From Melioribacter sp. (GTDB lineage: Bacteria; Bacteroidota; Ignavibacteria; Ignavibacteriales; Melioribacteraceae): a stretch of DNA of 64,000 nucleotides. Position numbers and translations under genes: made by a program. Under the pieces are notes generated by a model. That model ran no database searches, was not told the origin of the DNA, and saw nothing but the letters and a program-made list of their open reading frames with translations. The stretch lies in the NCBI GenBank assembly GCA_026417975.1, contig JAOACD010000016.1, positions 234,913 to 298,912 of the forward strand, in the 5' to 3' direction. How positions within the stretch are numbered: the first letter of the stretch is position 1; the number at the start of each line of letters is the position of its first letter. Of this stretch, positions 26,989 to 37,800 are shown one piece after another.

Positions 26989-27972
26989 ATGGAAAAAAGA
27001 AAAAGAATATTTTTCAACTTTAACCCAGTTGATTTTATTGTCATTATATTCAGTTTGTTTTTAACAATATTGAATTTAGTTTTTTTTAAAAAAATTGAAC
27101 ATTGGCAAACTAATATTATTGTTAATGGATTGATAATAAGTTTTGTTTTATTTATTGCTTACAAAGATGTTAATAACAATTTATTCTGGAAATATTTACA
27201 TTACATTTATTTAGTTCCATTAATTTTGATTTTTTTCAAAGAGATATATTATATAGTCGATCCTATAAGAGGTGTTATTTATGATGACGTTTTAATTAAA
27301 ATAGACAGGATGATTTTTAAGACAGACCCCACACATGAGCTTTATAAAATTGCTAATCCTTTTCTTACAGAGCTTTTACAGATAGTATATGCTACATTTT
27401 TTTTTCTACCTATTATTCTTGGAGTTGATTTAATTTTACAAAATAAGTATAAGGAACTTGATTATTCAGCCTTCATTATAGTTTATGGTTTTTTACTTTC
27501 TTATATAGGTTATATTCTTGTTCCTGCAATAGGTCCTCGATTTACACTTCACAATTTTGAATTAAATGATGCTGAACTTCCTGGCTTATTTTTAACTAAT
27601 TTTTTAAGAGAAGTTGTAAATACAGGCGAATCTATACCTAAAGGGACAATTAATCCTGCTGCTGTAGTTCAAAGAGATGCTTTCCCAAGCGGACACACTC
27701 AAATGACCTTGCTAGTTATGATTTTGGCTGTAAAATTTAGAAGTAGATTAAAATATTTTTTTATAATAGATGGTATACTTTTAATATTTGCTACTGTTTA
27801 TTTACGATATCATTATGTTGTTGATTTAATTGGGGGCTTTATATTTATGCTTTTTACATTGTGGAGTGGGAAATATATATATAATTTTTGCAAAGAAATG
27901 CGAACTGTCGAACAAGTAATTTTTAATTGCAGAGTTATTCTTAATGAAAAAAGCTTTGAACAAGAAAAATAA
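26989..27972 (+). CDS. PAP2-superfamily membrane phosphatase
   Basis: A 327-residue protein with about seven to nine membrane helices. Two of the three phosphatase motifs are clear near the C terminus: FPSGHTQMT with catalytic His, and the final RYHYVVDLIGG with the nucleophile His and Asp. A motif-1 KxxxxxxRP is not obvious, though GPRF lies at the expected place. The start is taken at the ATG at 26989 rather than the TTG at 26977. Its last 29 bases overlap ubiE. The substrate is probably a lipid phosphate or inositol-type lipid; this is inferred. Confidence 0.78.
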   Translation: MEKRKRIFFNFNPVDFIVIIFSLFLTILNLVFFKKIEHWQTNIIVNGLIISFVLFIAYKDVNNNLFWKYLHYIYLVPLILIFFKEIYYIVDPIRGVIYDDVLIKIDRMIFKTDPTHELYKIANPFLTELLQIVYATFFFLPIILGVDLILQNKYKELDYSAFIIVYGFLLSYIGYILVPAIGPRFTLHNFELNDAELPGLFLTNFLREVVNTGESIPKGTINPAAVVQRDAFPSGHTQMTLLVMILAVKFRSRLKYFFIIDGILLIFATVYLRYHYVVDLIGGFIFMLFTLWSGKYIYNFCKEMRTVEQVIFNCRVILNEKSFEQEK

Positions 27973-28636
27973 AGTTAAAGAGCTTTTCGATTCTATATCT
28001 TATAGATATGATTTTTTAAATCATCTTTTAAGTTTTGGAGTGGATTTTTATTGGCGCAAGAAAGCAATAGAACTTTCCAAATTAAATTCAAACTCAATTT
28101 TACTTGATGTAGCGTGTGGTACAGGAGATTTCTCGATTGTTGCAAAAGAGATAGGAGTAAATAAAATTTTTGGTTTAGATTTATCATTTAAGATGTTGAA
28201 GATTTTTTCTAAAAAAGCACTTTGGAGTATTGGTAATATAGTGCAGTCAACAGCTGAAGATCTTCCTTTTAAGGATAATTCTTTTACAAATATCATCGTT
28301 GCTTTTGGGGTAAGAAATTTTTACGATATTCAAAAAAGCTTTCAGTCTTTCTACAGAGTATTAAAAAGTAATGGGAAAGTTACTATACTCGAATTTGGAT
28401 TACCAGAGAAGAAAGTATTTAGAGAAGTTTACCTTTTTTATTTTAATAAGTTGTTGCCTTTTATAGGGAAATTAATATCAAAAAATTATGAAGCATATAA
28501 ATATTTACCCGAATCAGTGAATGAGTTTGATAAAAATATTAACTTGCCATCATTACTTACAAACAGTGGCTTTAGAAAAATAGAAAAACACCTTTTAACT
28601 TTTGGATTGGTTCAGGTAGTAATTGCAGTTAAATAA
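27944..28636 (+). CDS. ubiE: Demethylmenaquinone methyltransferase
   Basis: UbiE/MenG performs the last C-methylation of menaquinone. The 230-residue protein has VKELFDSISYRYDFLNHLLSFG at the N terminus, the SAM-binding LLDVACGTGDFS, LDLSFKML, AEDLPFKDNSF, and the VTILEFGLPEK and YLPESV motifs typical of this family. Menaquinol is the likely donor to the NrfD-type reductase encoded at 12692-13642. It overlaps the PAP2 gene by 29 bases and ends 9 bases before the convergent efp. Confidence 0.92.
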   Translation: MKKALNKKNKVKELFDSISYRYDFLNHLLSFGVDFYWRKKAIELSKLNSNSILLDVACGTGDFSIVAKEIGVNKIFGLDLSFKMLKIFSKKALWSIGNIVQSTAEDLPFKDNSFTNIIVAFGVRNFYDIQKSFQSFYRVLKSNGKVTILEFGLPEKKVFREVYLFYFNKLLPFIGKLISKNYEAYKYLPESVNEFDKNINLPSLLTNSGFRKIEKHLLTFGLVQVVIAVK

Positions 28637-28645
28637 ATTTTTGTG

Positions 28646-29209
28646 TTATTCTTTCACTCTCTCAACATATTCACCTGTACGTGTATCGATTTTTATTTTA
28701 TCACCTTCGTTGATAAATAAAGGGACATTTATAGTTGCCCCAGTTTCTACGACTGCTGGCTTAAGTACGTTAGAAACAGTATCCCCCTTTACTCCAGGTT
28801 CAGTTTGAGTAACTTCTAAGACAACAAATATTGGAAGTTCTACTGCAACAATTTGTGTGTCGTCAAATAGGATATCTATTACAGTTCCTTCTTTTATGTA
28901 CCTTTGTCCTTCTCCAATTATTTCTGGCGAAACATTAATTTGTTCAAAAGTTTCATTATCCATGAATACATAATCCTCACCATCTCTGTATAAGTATTGA
29001 TATTGTCTTCTTTCAACTCTTACCTCGTCAATAGATTCACCTGCTCTGAATCTATTTTCAAGTACACGTCCTGTTTTCATGTTTTTTAATTTTGCTCTAA
29101 CGAATGCTCGCCAGTTTCCAGGATTTACATGTTGAAATTCTACAATAGTCCATAGTTCGTTATTCCATCTAATAACCATTCCTGGTCTAAAATCTGAAGT
29201 TGTTGCCAT
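28646..29209 (-). CDS. efp: Elongation factor P (Asn at the tip position)
   Basis: EF-P relieves ribosome stalling at consecutive prolines. The 187-residue protein has all three domains and the C-terminal GDKIKIDTRTGEYVERVKE. In the domain I loop, where most EF-Ps have PGKG with a modified Lys, it reads VNPGNWRAF: Asn32 replaces the Lys that is lysylated in E. coli (Lys34). No lysylation, rhamnosylation or aminopentanol target is therefore present at this position. AAGGAG lies 7 bases before the ATG. It is convergent with ubiE. Confidence 0.94.
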   Translation of the reverse strand: MATTSDFRPGMVIRWNNELWTIVEFQHVNPGNWRAFVRAKLKNMKTGRVLENRFRAGESIDEVRVERRQYQYLYRDGEDYVFMDNETFEQINVSPEIIGEGQRYIKEGTVIDILFDDTQIVAVELPIFVVLEVTQTEPGVKGDTVSNVLKPAVVETGATINVPLFINEGDKIKIDTRTGEYVERVKE

Positions 29210-29294
29210 TAATTTTCTCCTTTTATTAAAAAATTTGCGGCGTAAAAATAGTCAAATTAAAATTTATTTTCATTGCTATGAAAAAACTCAAAAA

Positions 29295-30377
29295 TTAAAT
29301 TTTAGTAGTAAAACCTAAGTTTTCAATAATTCCTTTTGCTTTATCGGCAGCTTCTTTGCTATCGAAAGAGATTCTAAAAGTTCCACCTGTACCTTCTCTT
29401 ATTTTTAGTAATTCGATGTCTTTAATGTTAAGTCCTGAATGAAATAGTGCGGTAGTTATTTTACTTAGAACGCCAGGCTCATCTTTTACAAAAACAAAAA
29501 TATCAAAAAGTGGGGATAAGAAGCCTTTTGTATTTTTGGGTATTTCGTCTCTTTTACTGCGAGCACTTTCAAATTTTTTTTCTAATTTTTTAAAATCATT
29601 TTTTAAGATAGATTTTTTAGTTTCCTCGAGGTCAAAAATAAAATTGTCTATTGCTTGTAAAATATTTTTGCTATTTAATTTTATTATTGATTCCCACATG
29701 TTAAAGTCGCTTGCGGCAATTCTTGTCATATCCCTGAATCCTCCTGCAGCATAATCCAAGAAATTAATATCACTATCTTTTAAAACTGCTGAATTAATAA
29801 GTGAAACAGACACTAATTGTGGTAAATGGCTTACAGCAGCAACGATTATATCGTGAACCTTAGGGTTTAAAAATGTTATTCTAGCACCAATTTGATGAAT
29901 TAAATCTGTGAATTTTTGTATAAGCGGTAATTCTTTTGCAGTATCATTTAAAATGTAAACACAATTTTCAAAAAGTGTTGATTCAGAATTTTCGTAGCCA
30001 CTTTTTTCTTTACCTGCCATCGGATGACCACCTATATAATATCCGGCTTTATGGTTTTCATTCCATAAATGCTGAAATATTTCTTTAACACTACATACGT
30101 CAGAAATAATTTGATTTTCTTTCAAATATGGAACTAGCTTTTTGAAAGTTTCGATAGAAGTTTCGACAGGAAAACACAGAAAAATTAAATCTGATTTAAG
30201 AGAATCTTCAATGTTATTTAGCTTTTCATCAATAACTTTATCATCTAACGCAAGATTTAATATTTCTTGGCGGTCGTAAGCAGAAATAAAAAAGTTATTG
30301 TTTACTCTCTTAAAAGCTTTAGCTAAAGAACCGCCTATTAAACCTAAACCTAATATTGATATTTTTTTAATTTCCAA
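29295..30377 (-). CDS. tyrA: Prephenate dehydrogenase with ACT domain
   Basis: TyrA oxidises prephenate to 4-hydroxyphenylpyruvate for tyrosine. It has the dinucleotide fold ISILGLGLIGGSLAKAF at the N terminus, GGHPMAGKEKSG, the helical dimer domain and a C-terminal ACT domain (VFVKDEPGVLSKITTALFHS). The ACT domain suggests feedback by an aromatic amino acid. I place the start at the TTG at 30377, 1 base after the aroF stop and 8 bases after AGGGA. The longer frame to 30407 would add ten residues of aroF overlap. It forms an operon with aroF. Confidence 0.9.
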   Translation of the reverse strand: MEIKKISILGLGLIGGSLAKAFKRVNNNFFISAYDRQEILNLALDDKVIDEKLNNIEDSLKSDLIFLCFPVETSIETFKKLVPYLKENQIISDVCSVKEIFQHLWNENHKAGYYIGGHPMAGKEKSGYENSESTLFENCVYILNDTAKELPLIQKFTDLIHQIGARITFLNPKVHDIIVAAVSHLPQLVSVSLINSAVLKDSDINFLDYAAGGFRDMTRIAASDFNMWESIIKLNSKNILQAIDNFIFDLEETKKSILKNDFKKLEKKFESARSKRDEIPKNTKGFLSPLFDIFVFVKDEPGVLSKITTALFHSGLNIKDIELLKIREGTGGTFRISFDSKEAADKAKGIIENLGFTTKI

Positions 30378-30378
30378 A

Positions 30379-31392
30379 TTATAAATCCCTGCCAATTGCT
30401 TGTGCAATTAATTTTAATTCTTTCATAAGATTTTTGAAGGTTTCGGGATACAAAGCTTGTGGACCATCTGAAAGTGCATTTTCAGGGTCATCATGTATTT
30501 CAATCATTAGACCATCTGCTCCTGCTGCTACAGCTGCTCTTGCCATTGGAGGCACTTGATCTCTTATTCCTGTTGCATGTGATGGATCAGCAATTACAGG
30601 TAAGTGACTTTTTTTATGTACAACTGGTATTGCTGATAAATCAAATGTGTTTCTGGTATAAGTTTCAAACGTTCTTATACCTCTTTCACATAATATTACA
30701 TTGGGATTTCCACCGCTTAAAATATACTCTGCAGACATTAACCATTCTTCTATTGTTGCAGCAATACCTCGTTTTAACATTACAGGCTTTTTAACATTGC
30801 CAAGTTCTTTAAGAAGAGGAAAATTTTGCATGTTGCGAGCACCTACTTGAAAGATATCTGTATACGGTTCTATTAATTCTATATGATTTATTTGCATAAC
30901 TTCTGTTATTACAAGAAGATTATATTCGTCGGCAGCTGCACGCATAAGTTTTAATCCTTCTTCTCCTAAACCTTGGAAAGAATAAGGAGATGTTCTTGGC
31001 TTAAAAGCACCACCTCTTAAAATTTGAGCTCCTGCTTCTGCAACAACCTTTGCAAGTCTAAAGATTTGGTCTTCACTTTCTACAGAACAAGGTCCCGCCA
31101 TCATAACTACTTTTTTACCACCTATCTCAACATCTTTTATTTTTATTACAGTGTTTTCTTCTTTAAAACTTCTGCTAGCTAATTTATATGGAGTAGTAAC
31201 TCTATAAACTTCTTCTACTCCATCAAGTATGCTAATTTTTCTTATATCAAAATCTGGTTTAACACCAATTGCACCAAGAATAATTTTTTCGGCCCCAACA
31301 GATTTATGGACCTGAAAACCATATCCTTCAAGATGTTTAATAACATTATCTATTTGTTCTTCTGTTGCGTGTTTGTCTAAAATTACTACCAC
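30379..31392 (-). CDS. aroF: 3-deoxy-7-phosphoheptulonate synthase (type I-beta)
   Basis: This enzyme joins phosphoenolpyruvate and erythrose 4-phosphate as the first step of the shikimate pathway. The 337-residue form has an N-terminal ferredoxin-like regulatory domain (MVVILDKHATEEQIDNVI to about 70) and a KDO8P-synthase-like barrel. The barrel carries MMAGPCSVES, LRGGAFKPRTSPYSFQG, LKRGIAATIEEWLMSAEY and PVIADPSHATG. It precedes tyrA, pairing the first step with the tyrosine branch. Confidence 0.93.
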   Translation of the reverse strand: MVVILDKHATEEQIDNVIKHLEGYGFQVHKSVGAEKIILGAIGVKPDFDIRKISILDGVEEVYRVTTPYKLASRSFKEENTVIKIKDVEIGGKKVVMMAGPCSVESEDQIFRLAKVVAEAGAQILRGGAFKPRTSPYSFQGLGEEGLKLMRAAADEYNLLVITEVMQINHIELIEPYTDIFQVGARNMQNFPLLKELGNVKKPVMLKRGIAATIEEWLMSAEYILSGGNPNVILCERGIRTFETYTRNTFDLSAIPVVHKKSHLPVIADPSHATGIRDQVPPMARAAVAAGADGLMIEIHDDPENALSDGPQALYPETFKNLMKELKLIAQAIGRDL

Positions 31393-31406
31393 TTTTTTTC
31401 TCCTTT

Positions 31407-32039
31407 TTAATTATGAAATTTTTTTTCTCCCGCTTTTATTTCAATTGGTATAAAATCTTCTTTTGTTGGTATTGCACATGAATATTCAGAATTATATGCG
31501 CAATATGGATTATAAGCTAAATTAAAATCAATGGTATAAATATAATTTGGATTACTTTGTTTTTCAAAATCAAGATACCTTCCTACACCGTAAGTTTCTT
31601 TGTTTGTAGTTTTGTCTGTAAACCAAATTGTGTAGTATTTTTCACCATTATTTTTACTTTCGTAAACATTTACTTTATAATTTTTATTTTGGTAATTAAT
31701 TATTAAATAGCCATATCTAACTGTTTTTCTTGGCTCGCCTTTGGTTCCAAAGATTATTATTGTATCTTTCGGATTATACTCATAAAGCTTACTTTTAAAA
31801 ACAAAAGATGGATCAACATCATAGTAGTTTAATTTATGAAAAGCTAATTTTCTTTTATAATTAAATGGTGAATATGGATTATTTTTCATAAAGTTATTTT
31901 TTTCTTCTCTTATGGCTTCTATTTTTTTAATGTAACTAAGTTCTTCGTCTGTAAATTTCTTTGAACATGAATAGATAGAAATTATAATGCTAAAAGTTAA
32001 TATTGATTTGAGAATTATATTAATCTTTTTTTTCATCAA
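31407..32039 (-). CDS. DUF1684 lipoprotein
   Basis: A 210-residue protein with a lipoprotein signal ending in IYSC (Cys25). It has the DUF1684 core: KFYDxxP-like N-terminal segment (FNYKRKLAFHKLNYYDVDPSF is similar), GVGRYLDFE, and the highly conserved DFNLAYNPYCAYN, YSCAIPTKEDF, and AGEKKF end. The family's function is not established. Its ATG lies 20 bases inside the end of mutS, so translation may be coupled, but a shared function is not implied. Confidence 0.85.
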   Translation of the reverse strand: MMKKKINIILKSILTFSIIISIYSCSKKFTDEELSYIKKIEAIREEKNNFMKNNPYSPFNYKRKLAFHKLNYYDVDPSFVFKSKLYEYNPKDTIIIFGTKGEPRKTVRYGYLIINYQNKNYKVNVYESKNNGEKYYTIWFTDKTTNKETYGVGRYLDFEKQSNPNYIYTIDFNLAYNPYCAYNSEYSCAIPTKEDFIPIEIKAGEKKFHN

Positions 32040-34635
32040 TCTTCTTTTTTAATTCATTAAGTTTATTAAGTGCTTCAAGTGGAGTTATATTTTCTATTGA
32101 GATATCTAATATTTCTTTTCTAAGTTCATCGTCCTTAAATTCAAATAGGTTAATTTGATAACTATCTTCATACTTCATTTTTGCAAGTTTGGCTTTTTTT
32201 ATTTCATAAGGTGTTAGTTCTTTGCTTTCGAGATTTTCAAGAATTTGTTTTGCTTTTTTAGTTACAAATTCTGGTAACCCCGCCATTTGAGCTACTTGAA
32301 TTCCGTAACTATGGTCAGCACTTCCCGGAGAAACTTTATGGAGAAAAATTACTTTATCGCCATATTCACGTACTTCAACTTTGTAATTTTTTATCCTGGG
32401 AAACAATTGTGCCATTTCATTAAGCTCGTGATAATGAGTAGCAAATAGTGTTTTAGTTCTAAGGTTTGGATTGTCGTGTATATATTCTGTTATAGCCCAG
32501 GCAATAGAAATTCCATCAAAAGTACTAGTGCCTCTTCCTATTTCATCAAGCAAAATTAGACTTTTACTAGTAGCATTGTTTAAGATATTGGCAGCTTCTT
32601 GCATTTCTACAAGGAATGTACTTTCGCCAGAAGTAATATTATCACTTGCGCCTACTCTAGTAAAGATTCTATCTACAAGTCCAATACGTGCTTCTTTAGC
32701 AGGTACAAACGAACCAATTTGTGCCATTAGAACAATTAGTCCAATTTGACGGAGATAGACAGACTTACCAGCCATATTAGGACCGGTTAAGATAATAATT
32801 TGATTTTCAGAAGATGAAAGTTTACAATCGTTGGGTGTAAATTTTTCGCCAGGAGGTAATATCCTTTCAACTACTGGATGTCTTCCTTCTTTTATTTCGA
32901 TTATGTCTGATTCGTCAAGAATAGGTTTTACGTAGTTATAATCTTCGGCACAATCTGCAAATGATTGAAAACAATCAAGCATTGCAATCAATTGGGCATT
33001 TTCTTGTATTGTTTCTACAGCAGAGGCTGCTGCATTTCTTATCTGTTCAAATAATTCGTATTCTAGTTTTGCAATATTTTCTTGAGCATTTAGAATTTTT
33101 TCTTCGTATTCTTTTAGTTCAGGAGTAATGTATCTTTCACAGTTGACTAATGTCTGTTTTCTAATATAATTAGCAGGGACTTTATCTTTATTAGCGTGAC
33201 TAATTTCTATGTAATATCCAAATACTTTATTGTAGCTAACTTTTAATGATGAAATTTTAGTTCTTTCTCTTTCTATCTTTTGTAAGTTTGATATCCAGTC
33301 CTTAGCATTTGCAGAAAGTTCTCTTAATTCATCTAGTTCTGGATTGTAGCCGTTTCTAATTACTCCACCCTCAGAAATAGTTAGCGGAGGATCATCAACT
33401 ATAGCTTTTTCTATTTTTTCTACTAACCAATCAAGACTGTCAAGTTTATCATGGATAATTCTTAATGTTTCAGCAGATGTCTGATCTAATAATTGTTTTA
33501 TTAATGGAATCTTTTTTAATGAAGTTTTAAGATTAACCATTTCGCGAGGATTTATTCTACCTGTACATACTTTAGAAATTAATCTCTCTAAATCACCTAT
33601 CTCTTTTAGCTCGTTCTGTAAGTTTTTTCTTAAAGTTTTGTTATTAAAAAATTCTTCTACACATTCTTGTCGTTTTAATATTGGCTCAAGTTTTTTAAGT
33701 GGGGCGGTAATCCATTTTTTTAATAACCTTCCTCCCATAGCAGTTTGTGTTCTATCAAGTATAGAAATTAAAGAACCTTCTCTTTCTCCTTCTTGCATAG
33801 TAAACAAAATTTCGAGATTACGTTTTGTTGAATAATCAAGAATCATGTAATCGGAAGGATTATATCTTTTGATATTTTTTATGTGTGGTAAATTAGCTTT
33901 TTGAGTTTCTCTTAAGTAATTGAGAGCTGCTCCCGATGCACAAATTGCTATATTTAAGTTTTCAATCCCAAATCCTTTTAGTGTTTTTACATTAAAATGA
34001 TTCATTAAAAGTTCAGAACAAAATTCATAATCAAAAATCCAATCGTCAATTCTTGTAATTCTTGTGTTTGGCAGAAATTTTTGAATTGTTGGTTCAAGTT
34101 CGTTTTTTAATTTCTTTGGAATTAAAATTTCTGAGGGATTTATTAAACCAAATTGGTTGCTTAAATCTTCTTTTTTTATTTCGTATGTTTGAAATTCTCC
34201 GGTAGAAATATCGCAAAAAGCAAGTCCAGCGATATCATTTTGAATAAATATTGAAAGCAGATAGTTATTTTTTTTATGATCAAGAAGTTTATCTGAAAAA
34301 GCAACACCAGGTGTTACAACTTCTATCACTTCTCTTTTAACAATTCCTTTTGCAAACTTAGGATCTTCCATTTGTTCACAAATTGCCACACGGTAACCTG
34401 CTCTCACAAGCTTTGGAAGATAAGTATCTAATGCATGGTGTGGAAAGCCAGCAAGTGGTACATCTTCGGCTGCTCCATTAGAACGCTTTGTAAGTGTAAT
34501 TCCAAGTACTTTTGAAGCAATTTTTGCGTCTTCTTCAAAAGTTTCAAAAAAATCTCCTACTCGAAAAAGTAATATTGTATCTGGATAATTCTCTTTTATT
34601 CTTGCATATTGAGCCATTAATGGCGTAATTGACAT
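32020..34635 (-). CDS. mutS: DNA mismatch repair protein MutS
   Basis: MutS recognises mispairs and small loops and recruits MutL. The 871-residue protein has the mispair-binding GDFFETF motif near residue 30, the connector and lever domains, and an ATPase with Walker A GPNMAGKSVYLRQ, the ASDNITSGESTF signature and Walker B LILLDEIGRGTSTFDG. A C-terminal helical region follows. Length is typical of MutS1. It is divergent from the GH13 gene across a 223-base gap containing a palindrome. Confidence 0.96.
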   Translation of the reverse strand: MSITPLMAQYARIKENYPDTILLFRVGDFFETFEEDAKIASKVLGITLTKRSNGAAEDVPLAGFPHHALDTYLPKLVRAGYRVAICEQMEDPKFAKGIVKREVIEVVTPGVAFSDKLLDHKKNNYLLSIFIQNDIAGLAFCDISTGEFQTYEIKKEDLSNQFGLINPSEILIPKKLKNELEPTIQKFLPNTRITRIDDWIFDYEFCSELLMNHFNVKTLKGFGIENLNIAICASGAALNYLRETQKANLPHIKNIKRYNPSDYMILDYSTKRNLEILFTMQEGEREGSLISILDRTQTAMGGRLLKKWITAPLKKLEPILKRQECVEEFFNNKTLRKNLQNELKEIGDLERLISKVCTGRINPREMVNLKTSLKKIPLIKQLLDQTSAETLRIIHDKLDSLDWLVEKIEKAIVDDPPLTISEGGVIRNGYNPELDELRELSANAKDWISNLQKIERERTKISSLKVSYNKVFGYYIEISHANKDKVPANYIRKQTLVNCERYITPELKEYEEKILNAQENIAKLEYELFEQIRNAAASAVETIQENAQLIAMLDCFQSFADCAEDYNYVKPILDESDIIEIKEGRHPVVERILPPGEKFTPNDCKLSSSENQIIILTGPNMAGKSVYLRQIGLIVLMAQIGSFVPAKEARIGLVDRIFTRVGASDNITSGESTFLVEMQEAANILNNATSKSLILLDEIGRGTSTFDGISIAWAITEYIHDNPNLRTKTLFATHYHELNEMAQLFPRIKNYKVEVREYGDKVIFLHKVSPGSADHSYGIQVAQMAGLPEFVTKKAKQILENLESKELTPYEIKKAKLAKMKYEDSYQINLFEFKDDELRKEILDISIENITPLEALNKLNELKKKIDEKKD

Positions 34636-34786
34636 AATAAATTCTAAATTTTTTATGGAAAAATATACTATTATACAAAACTAATCACAATTTGAGTTGC
34701 AGTTAATACTTAGTGAGCTTTTTAAATAGGACTTAATTCAATTATTTTTTAATGATACCGATAATAAATTATAGAACATAAAGATT

Positions 34787-34808
34787 ATTAAAGAAGACCT
34801 TCTTTAAT
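34787..34808. promoter_or_regulatory. 22-bp palindrome between mutS and the GH13 gene
   Basis: The arms ATTAAAGAAG (34787-34796) and CTTCTTTAAT (34799-34808) pair perfectly around a two-base centre. It lies 50 bases before the GH13 start and 150 bases before the divergent mutS start, a position suited to an operator. No T run follows, so it is not a simple terminator. The regulator is unknown. Confidence 0.4.
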
Positions 34809-34858
34809 GAGACATATTAATTAATTATATTGTGAATGGAAATGGTAAATAATATAGA

Positions 34859-37800
34859 ATGAGCAAATTATTTTTTGAAATAAGGTCAAAGATTTTTACG
34901 GATGAAATTTTTTACTCAGGATTAAAATTTCCAAAGTATGAATTTCACATTGCAAGAGAGATAAGAAAAAAGTATGATTTTTCTGATGAGTTGTTTTCAA
35001 TTACAGGTAATGTTGTATTTGCTGATTTTAGAGCAGTAAGAGAATTCGTTCATAAGATTAATTCAAAAAGAAATATTAAGGACTATGTTCACGCAGGCAA
35101 AGTAAATGCCTTTGCTTTGATAGACGAAATATATCATTACCTTTGCAGACAGTATGAAATTCAAATTAATCCAGATGTGTATGAACGTGCTTTAGATTTT
35201 CTAAAGAAAACATTTGGTGATGATAAGATAAGAAAAATTCTATTTGAATTTGTTGAATTGTTCCCACCAATTGATGTTTATAAAGGTAAAATAAGTTTAT
35301 TCGATTACTTAAATTCATATTTAGAAAATAAATCTGCAGAAGAAATAACTTTAGAAGAATTAATACTTTTGTATTTTGCAAATTTTAATCCAGCCAATAA
35401 AGACATAGTTGAGCTTTTTGATCATAATTATTTTTCAGACAAACAACTTTATAATGGAGTTATAGAATCACTAGAAAAATTTTTTGCAGATGAGAAAAAG
35501 ATTGGTCTTGATAATCAGGATTTATTCACTTTCTTCAAAACTCCATTCATTGTAGCTCCCGATAATTTAGAAGCACAGCTTGATTTTATTAGAGAAAGAT
35601 GGGGTATTTTACTTGATGAAAGGTTTATAAGAAAAATTTTAAGTAGCAAAGATTTTTTGAAAGAAGAGTACAAACCTGTTGAGGGCGGGGGACCACCTCC
35701 TGCTATAGTACCACAATATAAAGGTGAAGTTAGTCAATCAGATTTGTTAATTCTTGGAATGTCTGGTTATAAATATGCTTATGATATTTCGAAAGTTTAT
35801 GAAGAGCCTGAAAGATTTACTGAGGATATTGATTGGATGCCTAATGTAATTTTAATTGCAAAAAATACTTTTGTATGGTTAGACCAGTTATCAAAAAAAT
35901 ATCAACGTGAGATTAGAAAACTAGATCAAATCCCTGATGAAGAATTAGAATTACTCTCGAGATGGGGATTTAATGCGCTCTGGCTTATTGGAATTTGGGA
36001 AAGAAGCAGTGCTTCAAAAAAAATAAAAAATTTAATGGGAAATGTTGATGTAGCTGCTTCAGCTTATTCAATTTATGATTATCAAATAGCAGAAGACTTA
36101 GGGGGCGAACCTGCGTTTCAAAATCTTAATGATCGTGCAAAGAAATACGGAATTCGTTTAGCTTGTGATATGGTAGCAAACCATACTGGAATTTATTCTA
36201 AGTGGGTTGTTGAGCATCCTGAATATTTTATCCAAACAAAGCATCCTCCTTTCCCAAACTATACTTTTTCAGGGCCCAACTTATCTGATGACCCTTCAAT
36301 TCAAATTCGAATTGAAGATGGTTATTGGACACGAACTGATGCTGCTGTTGTATTTGAGAGAATTGATAACAGAACTGGCGAACGTATTTATATCTATCAT
36401 GGTAATGATGGTACAAAAATGCCTTGGAATGACACAGCTCAATTAAATATGTTATTGCCTGAAGTAAGAGAAGCAGTTATTCAAAAAATATTTGAAGTGG
36501 CAAAAAAGTTTTCGATTATTCGTTTTGATGCAGCAATGACCTTAACTAAAATGCATTTTCAAAGATTATGGTATCCGGAACCGGGTTTAGGAGGTGCTAT
36601 TCCATCAAGAATTGACTATTCAATGACTAAAGAAGATTTTGATAAACTTTTCCCAGTTGAATTTTGGCGCGAAGTAGTTGATAGAATTAACTCTGAAATG
36701 CCAAATACACTTTTGCTTGCAGAAGCTTTTTGGTTATTAGAAGGTTATTTTGTAAGGTCACTTGGAATGCATCGTGTCTATAATTCAGCTTTTATGAATA
36801 TGCTAATGAGAGAAGAAAATGAGAAATACAGAGACTTAATAACAAATACACTCGAATTCGAACCTGAAATTCTTAAAAGATATGTCAATTTTATGAGTAA
36901 CCCCGATGAAGAAACAGCAATTAAACAATTTGGCTCTGATGATAAATATTTTGGTGTTTGTACCATGATGGTTACATTACCGGGTTTGCCTTTGTTTGCA
37001 CATGGGCAAATCGAAGGATATATTGAAAAATATGGGATGGAATATCAAAGAGCTTATTATCACGAAACTCCTAATCAATATTTAATTGAAAGACATCAAA
37101 GAGAAATATTTCCATTACTAAGAAAACGTTATTTGTTTAGTGGTATAGAGAATTTTTGGTTCTATGATTTTATTGATGATTATGGTCATGTTAACGAAAA
37201 TGTGTTTGCTTATTCAAATTATATTAATGGTGAAAGAGTAATTGTTTTTTATAACAATAAATTTGAAAATGCTTATGGTAGAATTTATAGAACTACGCCA
37301 AAATTAATCCCGGTAAATGATAAAAAAGAAATACACACAAAAACTATAGCTTCTGCTCTTAATCTAAAGCGTTCAAAAGAATATTATTACATATTTAGAG
37401 ATCACGTTACAAATCTTGAATATCTTCGTTCAGGTTATGATTTTGAAATCGAAGGTCTTTATGTTGAACTTGGAGCATTCAAATATGCTGTGTTTTTAGA
37501 TTTTAGGGAAATCTATGATGAGTTTGGAGATTGGGAAAAACTTTATAGAAAGTTAAAGGGGAAGGGAGTCCCAAATGTTGCAAGAGAATTAGTAGAATTG
37601 CAACTAGAGCCAATACACTTGGAATTTGAACATATGTTTGATGATGATATCCTAAATAACTTTATTAAAGCTTGTGTGTACGATAAAGATGACAATAGAG
37701 AAGTTAAAATTAAATTCATAGATGAAAAATATTATGGGTTACTAAATACAATTAACTTGCACCTCAACTTAAACAGAGATACCAAACCTATACTTGTAAA

